Position numbers and translations under genes: made by a program. Positions 13,901-25,959 of a DNA stretch of 64,000 nt are shown piece after piece. The notes under the pieces are model-generated. The model searched no databases, was not told the DNA's origin, and worked only from the letters and a program-made list of their open reading frames with translations. The stretch comes from Erythrocercus mccallii. Taxonomy: Eukaryota; Chordata; Aves; Passeriformes; Dicruridae. Position 1 is the stretch's first letter; each line of letters begins with the position of its first letter. The DNA lies in NCBI GenBank assembly GCA_013397435.1, contig VZRG01000778.1, positions 248,001 to 312,000 of the forward strand, in the 5' to 3' direction.

Positions 13901-15921
13901 TAAAGAAAACACTTTAGTGTCAATCTGGTGGAGACTGTCACTGAAGTAATTTTGCCAAGAAAAAACAGACTAAACATTAATGAGGCCAAATAGAGAAGTT
14001 TGTTTTACAGGCTGGAGATACTAGATTTCTCTGGACTTACAGCAATTCAATAGCAGCTTTAAAGTGCTTGCAAGAAAACACTTCTCCAGTTTCTTGCAGC
14101 ATGTAGCAATCGTATTCTAATTGGGGTAGCAATGTTCAGTCCACGCCAGTAAGAATGGGTATTACATTTCTAAAAACATTGGCAAGGAAGTGTTTATTTT
14201 CTTTTTTTTTCCTCTTGATGTACACAAAAGTTTTTCCACCCTTGCAATGATTATATTTTCCACTACAAAGAATAAACTTTGTGGAATTTGCCTATGATGT
14301 TACCAAGTCACTCCTACTGAAAGCTTTTACTGTTCAGCTTTTGAACACCATCTGAAATAATACCACATTGGTGCACAAGTATCAACTCCAGCCTAATCTC
14401 TCTTGCACCTGCTTTTGTGCATGTATCCAATAATGCCAAGAAAAAGAAAAGAAGATTAAGGAAGATCCAAAATAAAAACTCTCTTTGACAAGGTGCTTGT
14501 TTTACCTTGTCAAGACACTGTAGGATTTTTGTGCCCACAAGACACTATTCAAGTCTGCATTATCTAGTATGCCTTGCACTTGAGATGCAATTCCCTCCAA
14601 CTGCAGCACTTTCACTGCTTATCACATTCTAAGACCTGACCAGATACAATAATTACCAAAGTAAAATTAGCCTGAGTGCAGCATAAAAATCTGTGATTGC
14701 CTCAGGAGGTTTCTGACAGGTTGGTTACATCCTTGGCATCCAGGCCTCCTGAGCAATTAAAGAATAAGTTAAGTAAGAGGTTCAGAGTGCCTAATACAGG
14801 TTTTTAAACAGTCACTTCACTTAAAAAAATTCATCACAGGAAAACTGCTATCAGTTATCTTTATGTTCCAAACTTGGGCCTTTTGGAGAAAACAATTGCT
14901 TAAGATGCTCAGACACTGTTTTTATGGGTAAGTTTGTGATTTTTTCCTATGAAGGGAAAAGGCTGCTTGATAATTTGTAATTCTGTTTAACACATCTAAA
15001 CTCCATGAGAAAAGAGGGAGCACAAAGAGACGTACTACCCACATTAATATTGCCTTCATCAGTAACTGCTGCAGTTGCTCTTGTGTCAGGAGAGACATGT
15101 AAAGTATTTTGAACAGTCAAGGCAGAATTTTATTGAGCACTTTCCAATGGTCAGGAAGATCCAAAGGTAAAATGGGCTCACTATATTACATTTCTCACAG
15201 CTGTCACCTTTCATTCTTTTCATTCTTTCAAATGCCTTCAGCACTTCTTTTGTAATGATCTTTCCTCATCTTGTCTTTTTTAATACGACTTGTAAATATT
15301 TTCCAAAAAAACCATGTCATTTGAGGATGAATTTGAGCATGAAGGTTTCCTTTCCTCTTCTGTACATCTTAAGCAGTGGTCCAGACCTTAAGGAGGACAG
15401 CATGTTGGATGGGAAACACCTGGGTATAGAAGCTGCTCTGTGAGGAGCACTGTGGAGATTGTGGCAATGCCTGGTAGCAGTACAGATCTTTAGAGAAGAA
15501 AAACTATTTTGAAGCCTAAAGAAACATGAACAGATTGAAATATTTGCCCTGACTAGCTCATTTTTTTGTTGGTTTGCCTTATTTCCCACAAGAGTATTAA
15601 GATTATCAGTGTATTCCCCAGACACTGTAATTTCATGCCAAAGCAGATACAAGTCTAAAGAAAGGGATCTAAAGATAGAGATATAGATGAATAATCAGGG
15701 ATGAGTTTAAAAGATATATCCAGAAGACAAAGCTTCAAAAGATGCTGTTAACTAGATTGCTTTGTGCTAAGGACATTCAGTAAACAGATTATCTCTAATA
15801 AGCTTATCCTGTATTAAAGCACTAAGAAGTCGATGCTGTGATAGGACAGTTTTCAAAGGCGATGAATTATAGACACACAATCTTATGCAGGGAGCAGAGC
15901 AAGCTTTCCTTTCTCCCACAG
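7989..15921. other. Non-coding AT-rich stretch
   Basis: No convincing exon. The open frames at 8368-8652, 9300-9566 and 11888-12106 are short, unrelated to any family I know, and lack good flanking splice sites. A weak MIR-like patch near 9256-9290 is listed separately. Confidence 0.55.
9256..9292 (+). repeat. Possible short MIR fragment
   Basis: The segment reads GTCTCCTGTGCCTTTGTTTCC followed by CTATTTATAAAAC. This resembles the MIR stretch TGTGCCTCAGTTTCC followed by TCATCTGTAAAATG. Only about 35 bases match, and the flanks do not extend the similarity, so this is weak. Confidence 0.3.
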
Positions 15922-15978
15922 TGCTGCTCAGTGGCTCCCTGCACACGCTCTAAGTGCTGATGAACACAGACACATCAG
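15922..15978 (+). CDS. Candidate 57-nt internal exon, unknown gene
   Basis: The interval is bounded upstream by a strong acceptor (pyrimidine tract CTTTCCTTTCTCCCACAG ending at 15921) and downstream by the perfect donor CAG|GTAAGT at 15979. Its length is a multiple of three. Two frames contain stops. The third is open and reads AAQWLPAHALSADEHRHI, taking one base from the preceding codon and leaving two bases for the next, so it would be a symmetric cassette exon. I do not recognise the peptide. No adjacent + strand exon was found within several kilobases, so it could instead be a lncRNA exon or a chance pair of splice sites. Confidence 0.3.
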
Positions 15979-18900
15979 GTAAGTCATTCTGGGAAAAGCC
16001 AGCCAAATTAAGTATTAGAAAATTGTCAGGACAAGACAAAAATGTCTCTGTTATCAAAGCCACCTGTAGAACTTCCATCACTTTCACAGAGGCATGGAAG
16101 GAGCAAACCCAGTGTAAACTTTGCCTGAGACGAGATGTATTTTCCTGCAGGTATTTCAATCTGAAATAGTGACATAAGTGTTTCACCAAGAAATCCTCAG
16201 ACACCAATAACCATGTAGGGAGGATGGCAATACTGCAAAACTCAGCCAAGAATTGTAATATGGTTTTCCTTTCACTACAATTTTAAAATCAAGAGAATTA
16301 AATGATCAGGAGTAAAATGGGAAAATTACATGAACAGAAGTTGCCAAAAAGACCAAATCAGTGAAATCTATGGCATTTACAATCATTTTTTGAACTGGGA
16401 AGTTCATAAAGCCTTCTGTAAGTCACAAGTAAGCTTCCAATTTTCATAGTGGAAGAGGTCACACTGTTTCTGGAGCTCTCAAGCATTCAGTTTGCAGAGA
16501 AGCCCCTCAAGATACTGCACTTGAATTCTGAATACAGAACGCATCACCCAATTTGTTAAAAATATTTCCACGACTGCAGAAACAAAGTCAGCATTGATAC
16601 AACATCATTTGCTGCAAGCTTGAAGGAGATCACTCTATCACTTCCAGCACATACCAATGCATAGCTGATTTATGAAAAGGCCAAGGAGCAAAGAAATTCT
16701 CAAACCAGTGAAAAACATGTGAAATAATCAGAAGGATGTCTAGCTAATAAAAGAAGATTACAAATGCTGAAAGAGCAGTAGACAGGCACAATAAAGAAAG
16801 GAGGCTGGTAAACAGAAAGATTTAGGAAAGTTGAGGCAATTACCCACTAAGAAGTAAATTCTTGAGTCATGTTACAAATCAGTATGTCCTACCAAATCTA
16901 AGTAGGAATGTGCCAATTAGCAGAGCAAACATTCCAGTTCTGAGAATATCTGCCTGCAATGGCCTATCTCACAAGGTGAAAACACCAGGTTTGAGCCTTG
17001 GACTCAGACACTGATACCAGGGCTCCAGCCAAATCTCAGGGTATCTTTTCAGAGTCTGATTAGGCACACAGCTCTAATGATGACTGAGAGACTGCCTGTC
17101 ATGCAAAGTGGTAAAAACCAGCCTAGTGTTTCCATAAGTTTTCACTACGTATTTTTCCACCCTCCAGAAAAAGCATGTTTGATAAACACAAACTGTGTAA
17201 CCTTGTTGTCGTGGATAATGCATTAATTATACAGTTCTACAATTAGCAGCTTCAACTTAAAAATAAAAAAAAAAAGTTCACAGGTTTGCAGGCTGTCACA
17301 AGAAAAATCCACAAAGTGTTTCTGTTTACTTAATTTTCTTGTGAAGTTGCTGTGGAAAGAGAAAAATAATGATGCATAGAAAAAAACATCCTCCAGAGAA
17401 TCCAGCCATTGATTAAAAAAATGTTAATTAAGAATGCCTTCAGAATGATATCTAATTTTGCATACAGGGAAAAAAGCATCTAAGAGAGAATTAAAGGCAA
17501 GTCCCATGATATAGATGCTTTGGTTTGGATTAAACTGCTAAAAGCCTCAGTCTTTAAACACCATAGAAAAAAAATACCCTACATATACCAGAGGGAGTAT
17601 TAGCATTGTAGGGAAAAAACTCTATACAATGTGATAGTTTATTATTGCAAAGACAGTGGAAATATAAAGTTTAATAAATCACTTTTCCTCTGATTTTTTT
17701 TGCCTTTAGGAGTTCTCTCCTTTTCAGCTAAGCCCTTATTTAAACTTCAACTGCAGTATAACAAATCTGCAAGCTTCACTGTCTGGCAAGTTGTTGGAGA
17801 ATGAAATCTTGATCTATAAATTAACTCAAAATCTACATATCTAAAAGTACAGCATATGCCCTCAGGCATTTAAATCCCATCGGTGGTAGGTCGGACCTAA
17901 TTGTTTCCACCATACTCTTTACCCTAAGCATACTCGGGACAATATGAATCCCCTTCCCCAGAAAGGGAATAGATCAATAAAACCCATCAAGATCCATGAG
18001 CTGACAGATTACCCAGAGCGAATGGGAAGGATGAACATGCTGACACATACAGAAAGTAGATTCACATTTGTGAGTGCATGCAAAGGATCCATATGGGCAG
18101 ATAATTACAAGCTGAGAGTGTTTGAACAGAATTCCACCTCTCTGCTGAATCTTACATGAACACAGGACTGCAAGAAGAAGATTAATAGCCTCCTGCACAC
18201 ATTGGTTACCACACACCACATCATGCTGACAATCCATACACATTGCACAAGCGAAAAAGGAAATGGCTGATGTAGAAAACATTCCAAGGGTTTCATATTT
18301 GTGGAAAATCTTTTGCATTAGGCAATTCCTTTATTTCAGTAATTCACAAAGAGGTTACACATGCATCCTGAAAGGGCAGACTCAGCCAAAACAAAATGCT
18401 CAAGTGAGCATCTTTATTTAGCGTCATAGATATAAAAACATCTTCAACCATGCCAGCATATGCTCACTATCAAGGAGAAATGTGGCCCAGATTCTTTTCT
18501 TCCTAAAGAGTGGGTAACATAGCCACAGAGAGGGCTGGCCAATGAAACTATGCATATATTTCCTCAACGTGGGTTTCTGTGGAAATCCTATCAGCAACTC
18601 TGTCTGGTTTCTCACAGTGATTCATCACCCTGCTGGCCCAGGAGGCCAGAATGATGTAAACTAATCTGGAACTTTCAAGGAAGCATCAGGAGCATTGGCA
18701 CAAAGCTCTCATCAAATTTCATTTATTGCCTAACTCATTTAAGCCCCTCCAAAATCCCCAAAATAAACTTTATATTTTAAGCACAGGTAAAATTGCCTGC
18801 TGACCACTAACTGCTGCCAAAATAGCAATTGCTGCCTCTGTTAATTCTCCTTTTGAGGGTATCAGTGGCCTCTGGGGAAGCAACCAAACAGAGATGCTAA

Positions 18901-21058
18901 TATTGTTTATACAGCCTGGGAGCAGCCAAGCCAAGCCCTTTGAATCCAAATAACCCAAAACTTTGAGCTCAGAAAAAAAATAAAAGTTGTATTTTATTTT
19001 CAGCTTTAGATCCTTCCTTTAGTGAGCTAAGCACAAACCAGATCCAATTGTCTTTTCTTTTACTAACAGCAGATCCTGCTGTAGCAGCAGGGTCCTGCTG
19101 AAAGAAAAGTGAGGGTCCAGCATTTGTGTAAGTCTCTGCCCTTGAGGATTTGATTTCTCATATTCATAGAGTAACTTAGCAGATCTACAGGTAGGTATAA
19201 AAATTTCTCATTATGGCATTTAACGAAGTGAGAAGAAAACTGTTAAGATAAAGGGTGCCATTATCTGAGGTGCATAGAAACAAAGTTCAAGGAAATGGAG
19301 CTGAAATACTCTTGTAAGAGGGAAAAACCTGGAAATGTCCAAACTCCACGTGCAAAAATGCCAAAATAGAAACATTTGGGGGTTAAGTCTCATATGCAGA
19401 CACATTCTTTGTCAGTATTTTGGACATATAAAGGAAATTTCAGTGAAAGCTCTGCCAGTATAAAATCCTTCAGTACTGCCACAATTCTAATGATTTTCCA
19501 AGCGCTGAAACTGAAAATACTTGATTTTTTTTTTCAAATTACTATTGCCCATTCTTTCTCATGGAGAACTATGAAACAGAGGCCTAAGTCTCCAGATTCT
19601 GCTACTTATTAGTTGTGGGCATAAAAAAGTTTCATTCTGAACACATGACAATATTAGGGAGGAAGAGGGATCACATTCATAAAATCTCCATATATGTTAA
19701 ACTTAAAAAAAAAAAATCATTAAAAATATCAGTAAGAAAGTTAAGAAGTTTAGAGTATGAAAACCAGATCATTTTTCCTCAAGATCTTCAGATCTTCAAA
19801 GAATATTTTATAATGCTACTTATGCTATAAATTCTTTGAATGACCCTGATCACATGTGTTACCTCATCTATATTGTTATGCCAGCAGAAACATATCCATA
19901 GCTTATAATAATCCCTGCACACCTTAGAACTGGATATGTTCAAGTAAGCAATTCTTCATGGTTTAAATATATACAGAGAAAACAATCTGAAAACTCCTTC
20001 TTAATTCTGTATTAGTTCTTTCTCTTTAATTCATTCAGACACCTAGGAATAGCATATAGGCCAAAGAGATTCAAATGTATGCAAATATATAATACATATT
20101 TACACAAATACAGCTGAGGTCGAATAGATGTGATCCAGCAGAATGGATAGGAAACAAAATACAGTTGCCAGCTTCTCTACAGTAACAATTCCCCATGGCA
20201 CAGGAAAAACATGAACTACTGCCATTCATCTCCAAATTGTGAGCATTGTTTCTGGTGATATGACCCCAAAAACTCTTTGTTCAGTGCCAGGACAATCACT
20301 GCACTGACATCAGTATCAAGTTTTGTGTTATTTAAGGAATATTCTTGTCTTTTGGAAGAAAAATGGAATATTAATTTTTTTAAGTGGTGGTGTTTTTTTA
20401 CAGTGTTGCTCATTAAGTTCATTCTTTTGGTTGCCAGGGGGACAAGGTACACCAGCTAAGAGCACAGGAATTACCAAGGCTTGGTCATGACTTACATGAT
20501 GTCCTGCTAGCAGAGGAAAGATACAGTTCAGATTTGTCTAATACTTAGGGGAAGACTTCTCTCTGTGAAAATCCCACACACATCTGCCACAGGCTAATTT
20601 GCTGGCACCCCTCACAACACCAACAGCTTTGGTTTGTTTTCTTCTGCATCTCATTCCTTTTCTGCTGCTTTTCAGATGGGTCATCTAGGGGATCCCTTCT
20701 TTACCACTCTTATTACACTTCTAAAGCCATTTTGAAATCAGTCATTCTGGAGTCAAAATTACCCAGACACAGACTTTTTTTTATTATTATTTCTAAGCTG
20801 GTTACCTAAACAGCAGACAAAAGCCATTGCCTCTAAGATCCATTGCTCTTTGGAGTATGTCACTCAGTATAGCTCATCCCAGATACTTATGAGAGATCTT
20901 CTCACAGGATTGGTCCATGGCTGTTGAGACTCATATGCCAATAAGCAAAATAAAGGAAATGCCAAACCATTTGCTGCTTAGTAATTTTTAAATGAAAAAC
21001 CATGATGGAAAGGAGGATAAATATTTGCATGCTCTGTTCTCACCATTCCCCTGCTTAC
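15979..21058. other. Non-coding stretch
   Basis: The longest frame is a 114-codon Cys-rich ORF on the - strand at 17974-18318, with no recognisable domain or splice context. A MIR-like patch near 19590 (ATTCTGCTACTTATTAGTTG) is too short to call. Confidence 0.5.
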
Positions 21059-21229
21059 CTTCTCCCAAACCTCAGCAAATTTTTCACAAGCAGAAACAGC
21101 AGTGATGCTAATTCTGTGAGCGTGAACACACTGAGTCAGCAAAACGTGGTACAAAACCTCTTTCTTCTCCATGTTGTTTAGAATCAAACAAAGGAGAAGG
21201 AGGCACGCGTCCTTTCCAAAGGACACCTT
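21059..21229 (-). CDS. Candidate internal exon (57 codons), unknown gene
   Basis: On the - strand an acceptor (GTTTACTGCTAACAG) is followed by 171 nt open in one frame, then the donor GAGAAG|GTAAGC. The exon starts and ends in phase 0. The translation begins KVSFGKDACLLLLCLILNN, a hydrophobic segment, continues MEKKEVLYHVLLTQCVHAHR, and ends EKFAEVWEK. The frame is closed by TAA two codons upstream of the acceptor, as expected for an intron. I recognise no family. The upstream candidate exon at 25585-25724 ends in phase 2, so the two cannot be joined directly. Either an exon between them was missed or they are unrelated. A chance open frame remains possible. Confidence 0.35.
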
Positions 21230-22138
21230 CTGTTAGCAGTAAACAATGCTCTTAATATTAAACAAAGCTACTGAAGAGCAAAAAGAAGTAACTCTTTATG
21301 TTCCTCTCAGCAAAGAGGCAGAAGCATGAGGTAAAAAGATGTCATTCCCCCTTTCCCAGAAAGAGATCCTGCTCTTTCTGCTGTTTGCTAGCCATGCCCA
21401 AAGGTCTCTGCTGTATGGCAGATGAAAAGAGGTCACTGATGTGACTTTCCAGGACACTGAAGGACTGCTCTGCCCAAAAGGATTTTGTTCACAGTGCCAG
21501 GACTGACTAACAGGACTCAGTTTTGCCTGAAGTACTCAAACAACACAATCCTTTGGCCATCTTAGCCAGCTGGTCACAACCCCTCAGACTCTGGGAGCAA
21601 TGAGGCAATGGTGCCTCTCAGAAGGACAGCAGCAGCACCCTCTCATTTTCTTGGCTTTACAAAGTGTAATTTTGTGTTACAAAAGGGCTTTAGAGTGGGT
21701 AGATTGCCAAGGCACATGGTGAACTCTAGAACCCACCCTTGCTGTTAGAAAGCAGAGGGTCATCAGTTAACACACAAAAAGTATGGGAAATTTGAGGAAA
21801 AGGACACTACAAAACTGTGTGCTGAAAATGGAAAAGTTGTAAAAGCTTAAACTGCTTTTTCCAAAGAAGCCAACAAACAGCTTTGCTCTGCCCTCAACAC
21901 ACCTTCTAACAGGCCTGCTCATTGGCAAAAAGAGGCTGCTTCCAATCACATGACTGCAGAGCTTTGTTGCCCCATGAGAAGCAACACTAAATGACTTTCC
22001 AACCTATGAAAGAAAATTGATGCAGGAGTCACCTACTCCCACAAGTCCCACTAGAAATTCCTGCAATTGGGAAACTAGATAAAGCATTAAGGAAATTAAA
22101 TTATATTGAAGCGTTTAAATTAAAAAAAAATAAAATGA

Positions 22139-22518
22139 AGTGACCATGAAATGGTGGAATTCAAGATCCCTGGGGAAGTAAGGAGGACTTACTTACAACA
22201 AGCGCCCTGTCGTGGACTGCAGGAGAGCAAACTTTGCACTCTTCAGGGATCTGCCTAGTAAGAGTACAATGGAAAAAAAGCCCTGAAGGGAAGAGAGGCT
22301 CAAGAAAGTTGGTCAATATTCAAACATCACCTCTATCAAACCCAGGAGGGAGGCACCCCAGCAAAGACGATAGTCAGGTAAAAATGCCAGGTCTGTGTGG
22401 ATAAACAAGGAGCTCCTGGACAAACTCAAACACAAAAAGGAAGCCTACAGAGGATGGCAACAAGGACAGGTGGCCTGATAGGAATACAAAGAAATTGTAC
22501 AAGCAGCCAGGGACTTTT
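22139..22518 (+). mobile_element. CR1 LINE fragment (ORF2, broken)
   Basis: This is a fragment of the chicken repeat 1 non-LTR retrotransposon, covering the stretch between the endonuclease and the reverse transcriptase of ORF2. Three conserved stretches are readable, not all in one frame: SDHEMVEFKI at 22139, DCRRANFALFRDL near 22215-22254, and NKELLDKLKHKKEAYRGW near 22404-22457, followed by GQVA and EYKEIVQAARD. A frameshift separates the first two, and two adjacent stop codons (TGATAG) interrupt the last. It lacks the rest of the reverse transcriptase and the 3' tail, so it is a dead copy. It marks the genome as avian or at least sauropsid. CR1 inserts without target-site duplications and is usually truncated at the 5' end. 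Loss of the 3' part here implies a later deletion or decay beyond recognition. Confidence 0.92.
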
Positions 22519-23480
22519 AAAAATACTACTCTCAATAAGCACTTCTCATGAGCTCCGAAGCCTCAGAGAGCCATAATCAAGATTCCACCAGAAATGCAGT
22601 TTAGAATTATATGGAAGATTAATATTTACTGTGAATCCTGTTTTGACAGAAACATCTTTCCATGTTCTCTATTCCTTTTTACAGTACCCTAGCACATGTT
22701 CTGACAACCTTTGGGGCACACTAGAGTACAAGCATTTACCACTGTTGCAACACCACTTTATAGCTCCCTGTTTAGACTGCAAATACAATTTTGTTGATGC
22801 TGCATGAGCTGCATTTTAAGGCTACTTTCTGGGTACTGGCACATACTTAATCACATGTTAGATCAGACAGTTGCAGGCTCCCATCTGTGCCACAGAAGAT
22901 TCTAATCTTTCTTGGGTAGGTAACAGTTTTATCTGGCAAATATTTTCAGAACATGGCAGCTGAGCTACCATTTATTACCATTTCCCAAGAGGGATTTGAC
23001 CTTAGGACCTCCTGGCATTCTGCAGCAGGTACTATTTCCACACATCCTGCTTCAGTTGTGAACAGTGTTACAGAACTGACTTTTCTAAGAGAAATTTACT
23101 TTGCAATGTGTCCAAAAGCATAGAAATGCTACTGGAAGATACAACTGTCAATTTTAAATCAGTGTATTAAGATGTCTGTTATAGCTATTATAGTACTATA
23201 TGTTTTCATTTAGTTCAAGGCACAAGCGTATGCAATAATTTTCAAGGAATAGAAAAGCATCCAAGGAACCAAAAAAGCAGATATTAAAGCCAAATATATT
23301 CCTGCTGGAGTGAGAAGACTGGGAAGCCTTGATTTTTAGTGGGGTTTTTATTACTGCAGTATCAATGACCTTGATGACAGAGAAGAGCAGTTCTGGGGCA
23401 TTACTAGAGACACAATCATCCCAGGTTAGACTTTCTGTGGGACACAAATTACTTACATGGAAAATCCAACATTTAATCAT
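22519..23480. other. Non-coding stretch after CR1 fragment
   Basis: Possible further decayed CR1 sequence just after 22518, but I cannot read it. No gene or other repeat seen. Confidence 0.4.
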
Positions 23481-23562
23481 TCTCCCTCAGTTTCCTCAGC
23501 TCCGAAGTTGGCAAAATAGGTATTTAATTTCTTATCTATCTCAAGAATGTGTTCAGCAATGT
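23481..23562 (+). repeat. MIR-like SINE relic (3' half)
   Basis: The segment begins TCTCCCTCAGTTTCCTCAGC, close to the MIR stretch around CTCAGTTTCCTCATC. It continues with GGCAAAATAGGTATTTAATT and ATCTATCTCAAGAATGTG, which parallel the MIR parts AAAATGGG, ACCTACCTCATAGGG and TTGTGAGGA. It overlaps a chance donor-like CAT|GTAAGTAA site on the opposite strand at 23448-23457. Confidence 0.5.
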
Positions 23563-24724
23563 TAAAAAAAGGAAAATGTCATGAGTCTTAGCAAAGAAAA
23601 ACTATTTAACTCCTCTCTCCCTGACAGATAGCTCTAACCAGTTCTGACACTCACACTTCTGTCTCCTTACTCATTCACTGAAATCCCGCCAGATTACATT
23701 TTAGACTAGTTTATATTTCAACTGGACATTATAAACATTTTATTATTGTCACCCAGTGACAATAATCTCTTGTGCTGGATTTCTAGTGTCTGTATGGCAT
23801 TTTCTGCATTAATATATAACTGCTTTTCAGATGTAAACTGTCTACCTCCTGCTCTTTTGAGGCCAGAGCTTGTAGTTCCTGGGCAGAACCCCCACTGGAA
23901 GATTTTGCATTTCCTATCTACGTCAGTTGGTTGATACTAGCTCCCATGTTGGGAATTAATAGTGCACTGAGTCTGCTGGGCCTAAACTCTTCACTGAGCA
24001 ATCTGAGGCTATACTCAGGGTATGACAGCAGGTTCAGTTCTGCAATTTCCTGTACTTCCTAAGTGCATCTGAGCCACAATTATATAATGAACTATCTCTT
24101 TTCTAGTTTGAGTTTGTTTGGGGGGTTTTTTTACACCTAGAGTTACAGCCTTAGTAAGTACAGGTTGGTGCAGATAATCAAGTCAGTGAAAATATCAATA
24201 AAAATATAACTCAAACATTAGCGCTTCTTTTTTTATTTTTTGTAAAAAAAGAAAAACTTCAGCCAGAGATGGGCAGTTAGATCATTATTAACTAATAACA
24301 GCTAGTCCAATCACTTCTTGTTCATGTACTACTTGCTCTTTGTTTTTGAGACAGAGACAACAGGGTATTATTTTTACATTTCATAACAACATTCCCTGAA
24401 CAAAAGTGGAAGCTTTCAGTCACTTTTCATTCCTGATAAATTCAAATGGCAGCACAGCACCTGACACTGCTCAACAAGCCCGTTTTCCAGAGATACAATT
24501 AAATGGTGTTGAAAAATCACATCATTAGGAATTACTAGGTACTTCAGACTTTGGAGTTCTTGAGTTTGATCCAAAGACTGTCCTTGACTTCCATAACATT
24601 TACACTGGATTCCTCGTGAACAAGGCTTCAGGAACCCAAATTTAAACATCTCTGCTCTTTAAAGCCTTGGGCTATATCCTTCCCTTAATCCATTTCTCTT
24701 TGCTTACAGAGCTGGTGTGAAAAC

Positions 24725-24905
24725 CTTATGACATGTCTACACTATACCATGCAGAAATCCCTGCACCAGCTGGTGTGAGTACCCAGCATAGCACCATGCT
24801 GAGCCATTAGCTTGGGTCCTGGGAGCAGTATAGATATATTAGCATGGCATTACGCCCAGGCTAATGAGCTCAGGCTAGCTCTGCATTATACTGCTTTGAT
24901 CCAGA
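24725..24905. repeat. Possible ancient DNA-transposon-like repeat
   Basis: The segment holds GACATGTCTACACTATACC, then TTAGCTTGGGTCCTGGGAGC with AGTATAGATA, and further on GCCCAGGCTAATGAGCTC and GCTCTGCATTATACTGC. Motifs such as 'TCTACACTATA' together with inverted 'GGGCT...AGCCC' words resemble decayed non-autonomous DNA transposons of sauropsid genomes. I could not find clean terminal inverted repeats or a target-site duplication, so this is a resemblance only. Confidence 0.25.
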
Positions 24906-25584
24906 ACGAGCTCTGCAGCTCTCACAGCCCCTCACTGCACAGAGCTCCCTTCTCTCTGCACTGCTGAATGTTATCTGTTCCACACATCACAGGCCTGCTC
25001 CTGCAGACCCACTGCTGTCTGAGTGCCGTGGCTGTCTGAATTCTAAACACTCCAGTATGCAAAAATGTCTGTTCCTAAACTGAAACTTATTTATCTATCC
25101 ACACATTGCAATCAACAAATAAACAGAGCACCTGCATCTCACCACATTTCCTATTCAACACTGACTACATCACGTGCTTATACTGTGACTGAAATATGGA
25201 GTTTTAAATGAATCCCAGTAATCATCTGTTAGCTCTTTTGCCTTTTATTTTATGTGGAGAGGGAAGAATTCTGCATTTTAGTTTCATGACCCAGGTCTAA
25301 ATGTTGCTTCCTAAACCAAAACTTACATTTTCTCTCTCTATTGGCAGAAGCTCATCACTTGAATAGAAGAGAGAAGATCACTGAAATAGAAAAAACATCA
25401 TTGGTAAGACAGGTTGACTGACAGCCATTGCAATTAACTAAAAGATTTCAACTGCAGCGTATTTCTGTGTCATGGGCAACAGTAATGATTAGAGGGACGT
25501 GCACATGTATGTATGTAACTGTGTTTGTAACTTAGCAGTTATACCATGTCATCACTCTTAAGAGATTTCTTTCTTCCTGCTTAC

Positions 25585-25724
25585 CTATTCCAACGACCAA
25601 ACATATGTCTTTGATCTGCCTGGAAGGATAAGTATCTTACCAAAGGTATGAGCATATGAATAGCTAAGTAAAGCTCCTGACACAGCAGAACGCATTTGCA
25701 CACACCTACGACAAAGGCTAAATG
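25585..25724 (-). CDS. Candidate internal exon with membrane segments, unknown gene
   Basis: On the - strand a very good acceptor (pyrimidine-rich TTTTTTATTCTGATTGTTCC then ATTTCAG) is followed by 140 nt and the donor AATAG|GTAAGC. One frame is open, starting in phase 0 and ending in phase 2. The translation begins HLAFVVGVCKCVLLCQELYL, continues AIHMLIPLVRYLSF, and ends QADQRHMFGRWN. It is strongly hydrophobic with one or two possible membrane helices, followed by a charged loop. Its start phase matches the end phase of the candidate exon at 32259-32350. I do not recognise the family. Hydrophobic chance frames in T-rich DNA are common, which is the main reason for caution. Confidence 0.35.
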
Positions 25725-25959
25725 CTGAAATGGAACAATCAGAATAAAAAACACTGAAAGGAGCAAACTTGTAATTACCAACACGAGCAACATCCTTTCC
25801 TCATCAATCCTCAGGCATGCTTACATTAAGCCATAAAGGGTTAGACAATTCTAGAGATAGTCTTTCAGGGTTTTTTTGTTTAATGCTTTGGAGCTAAATC
25901 ATACTTTCCTTTCCCAAGGGTGCACAAGACAAAGAAGAGGCCAGATGGAGCCCTCCTCC

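Noticed and set aside
20497..20538. A - strand 42-nt exon candidate before CAT|GTAAGTC
   Set aside because: Only 14 open codons and a weak acceptor; within chance expectation.
25327..25380. A - strand 54-nt interval between an excellent acceptor (TTTTTTCTATTTCAG) and a GTAAGTTT donor
   Set aside because: All three frames contain stops, so it cannot be a coding exon; as a non-coding exon it has no other support.
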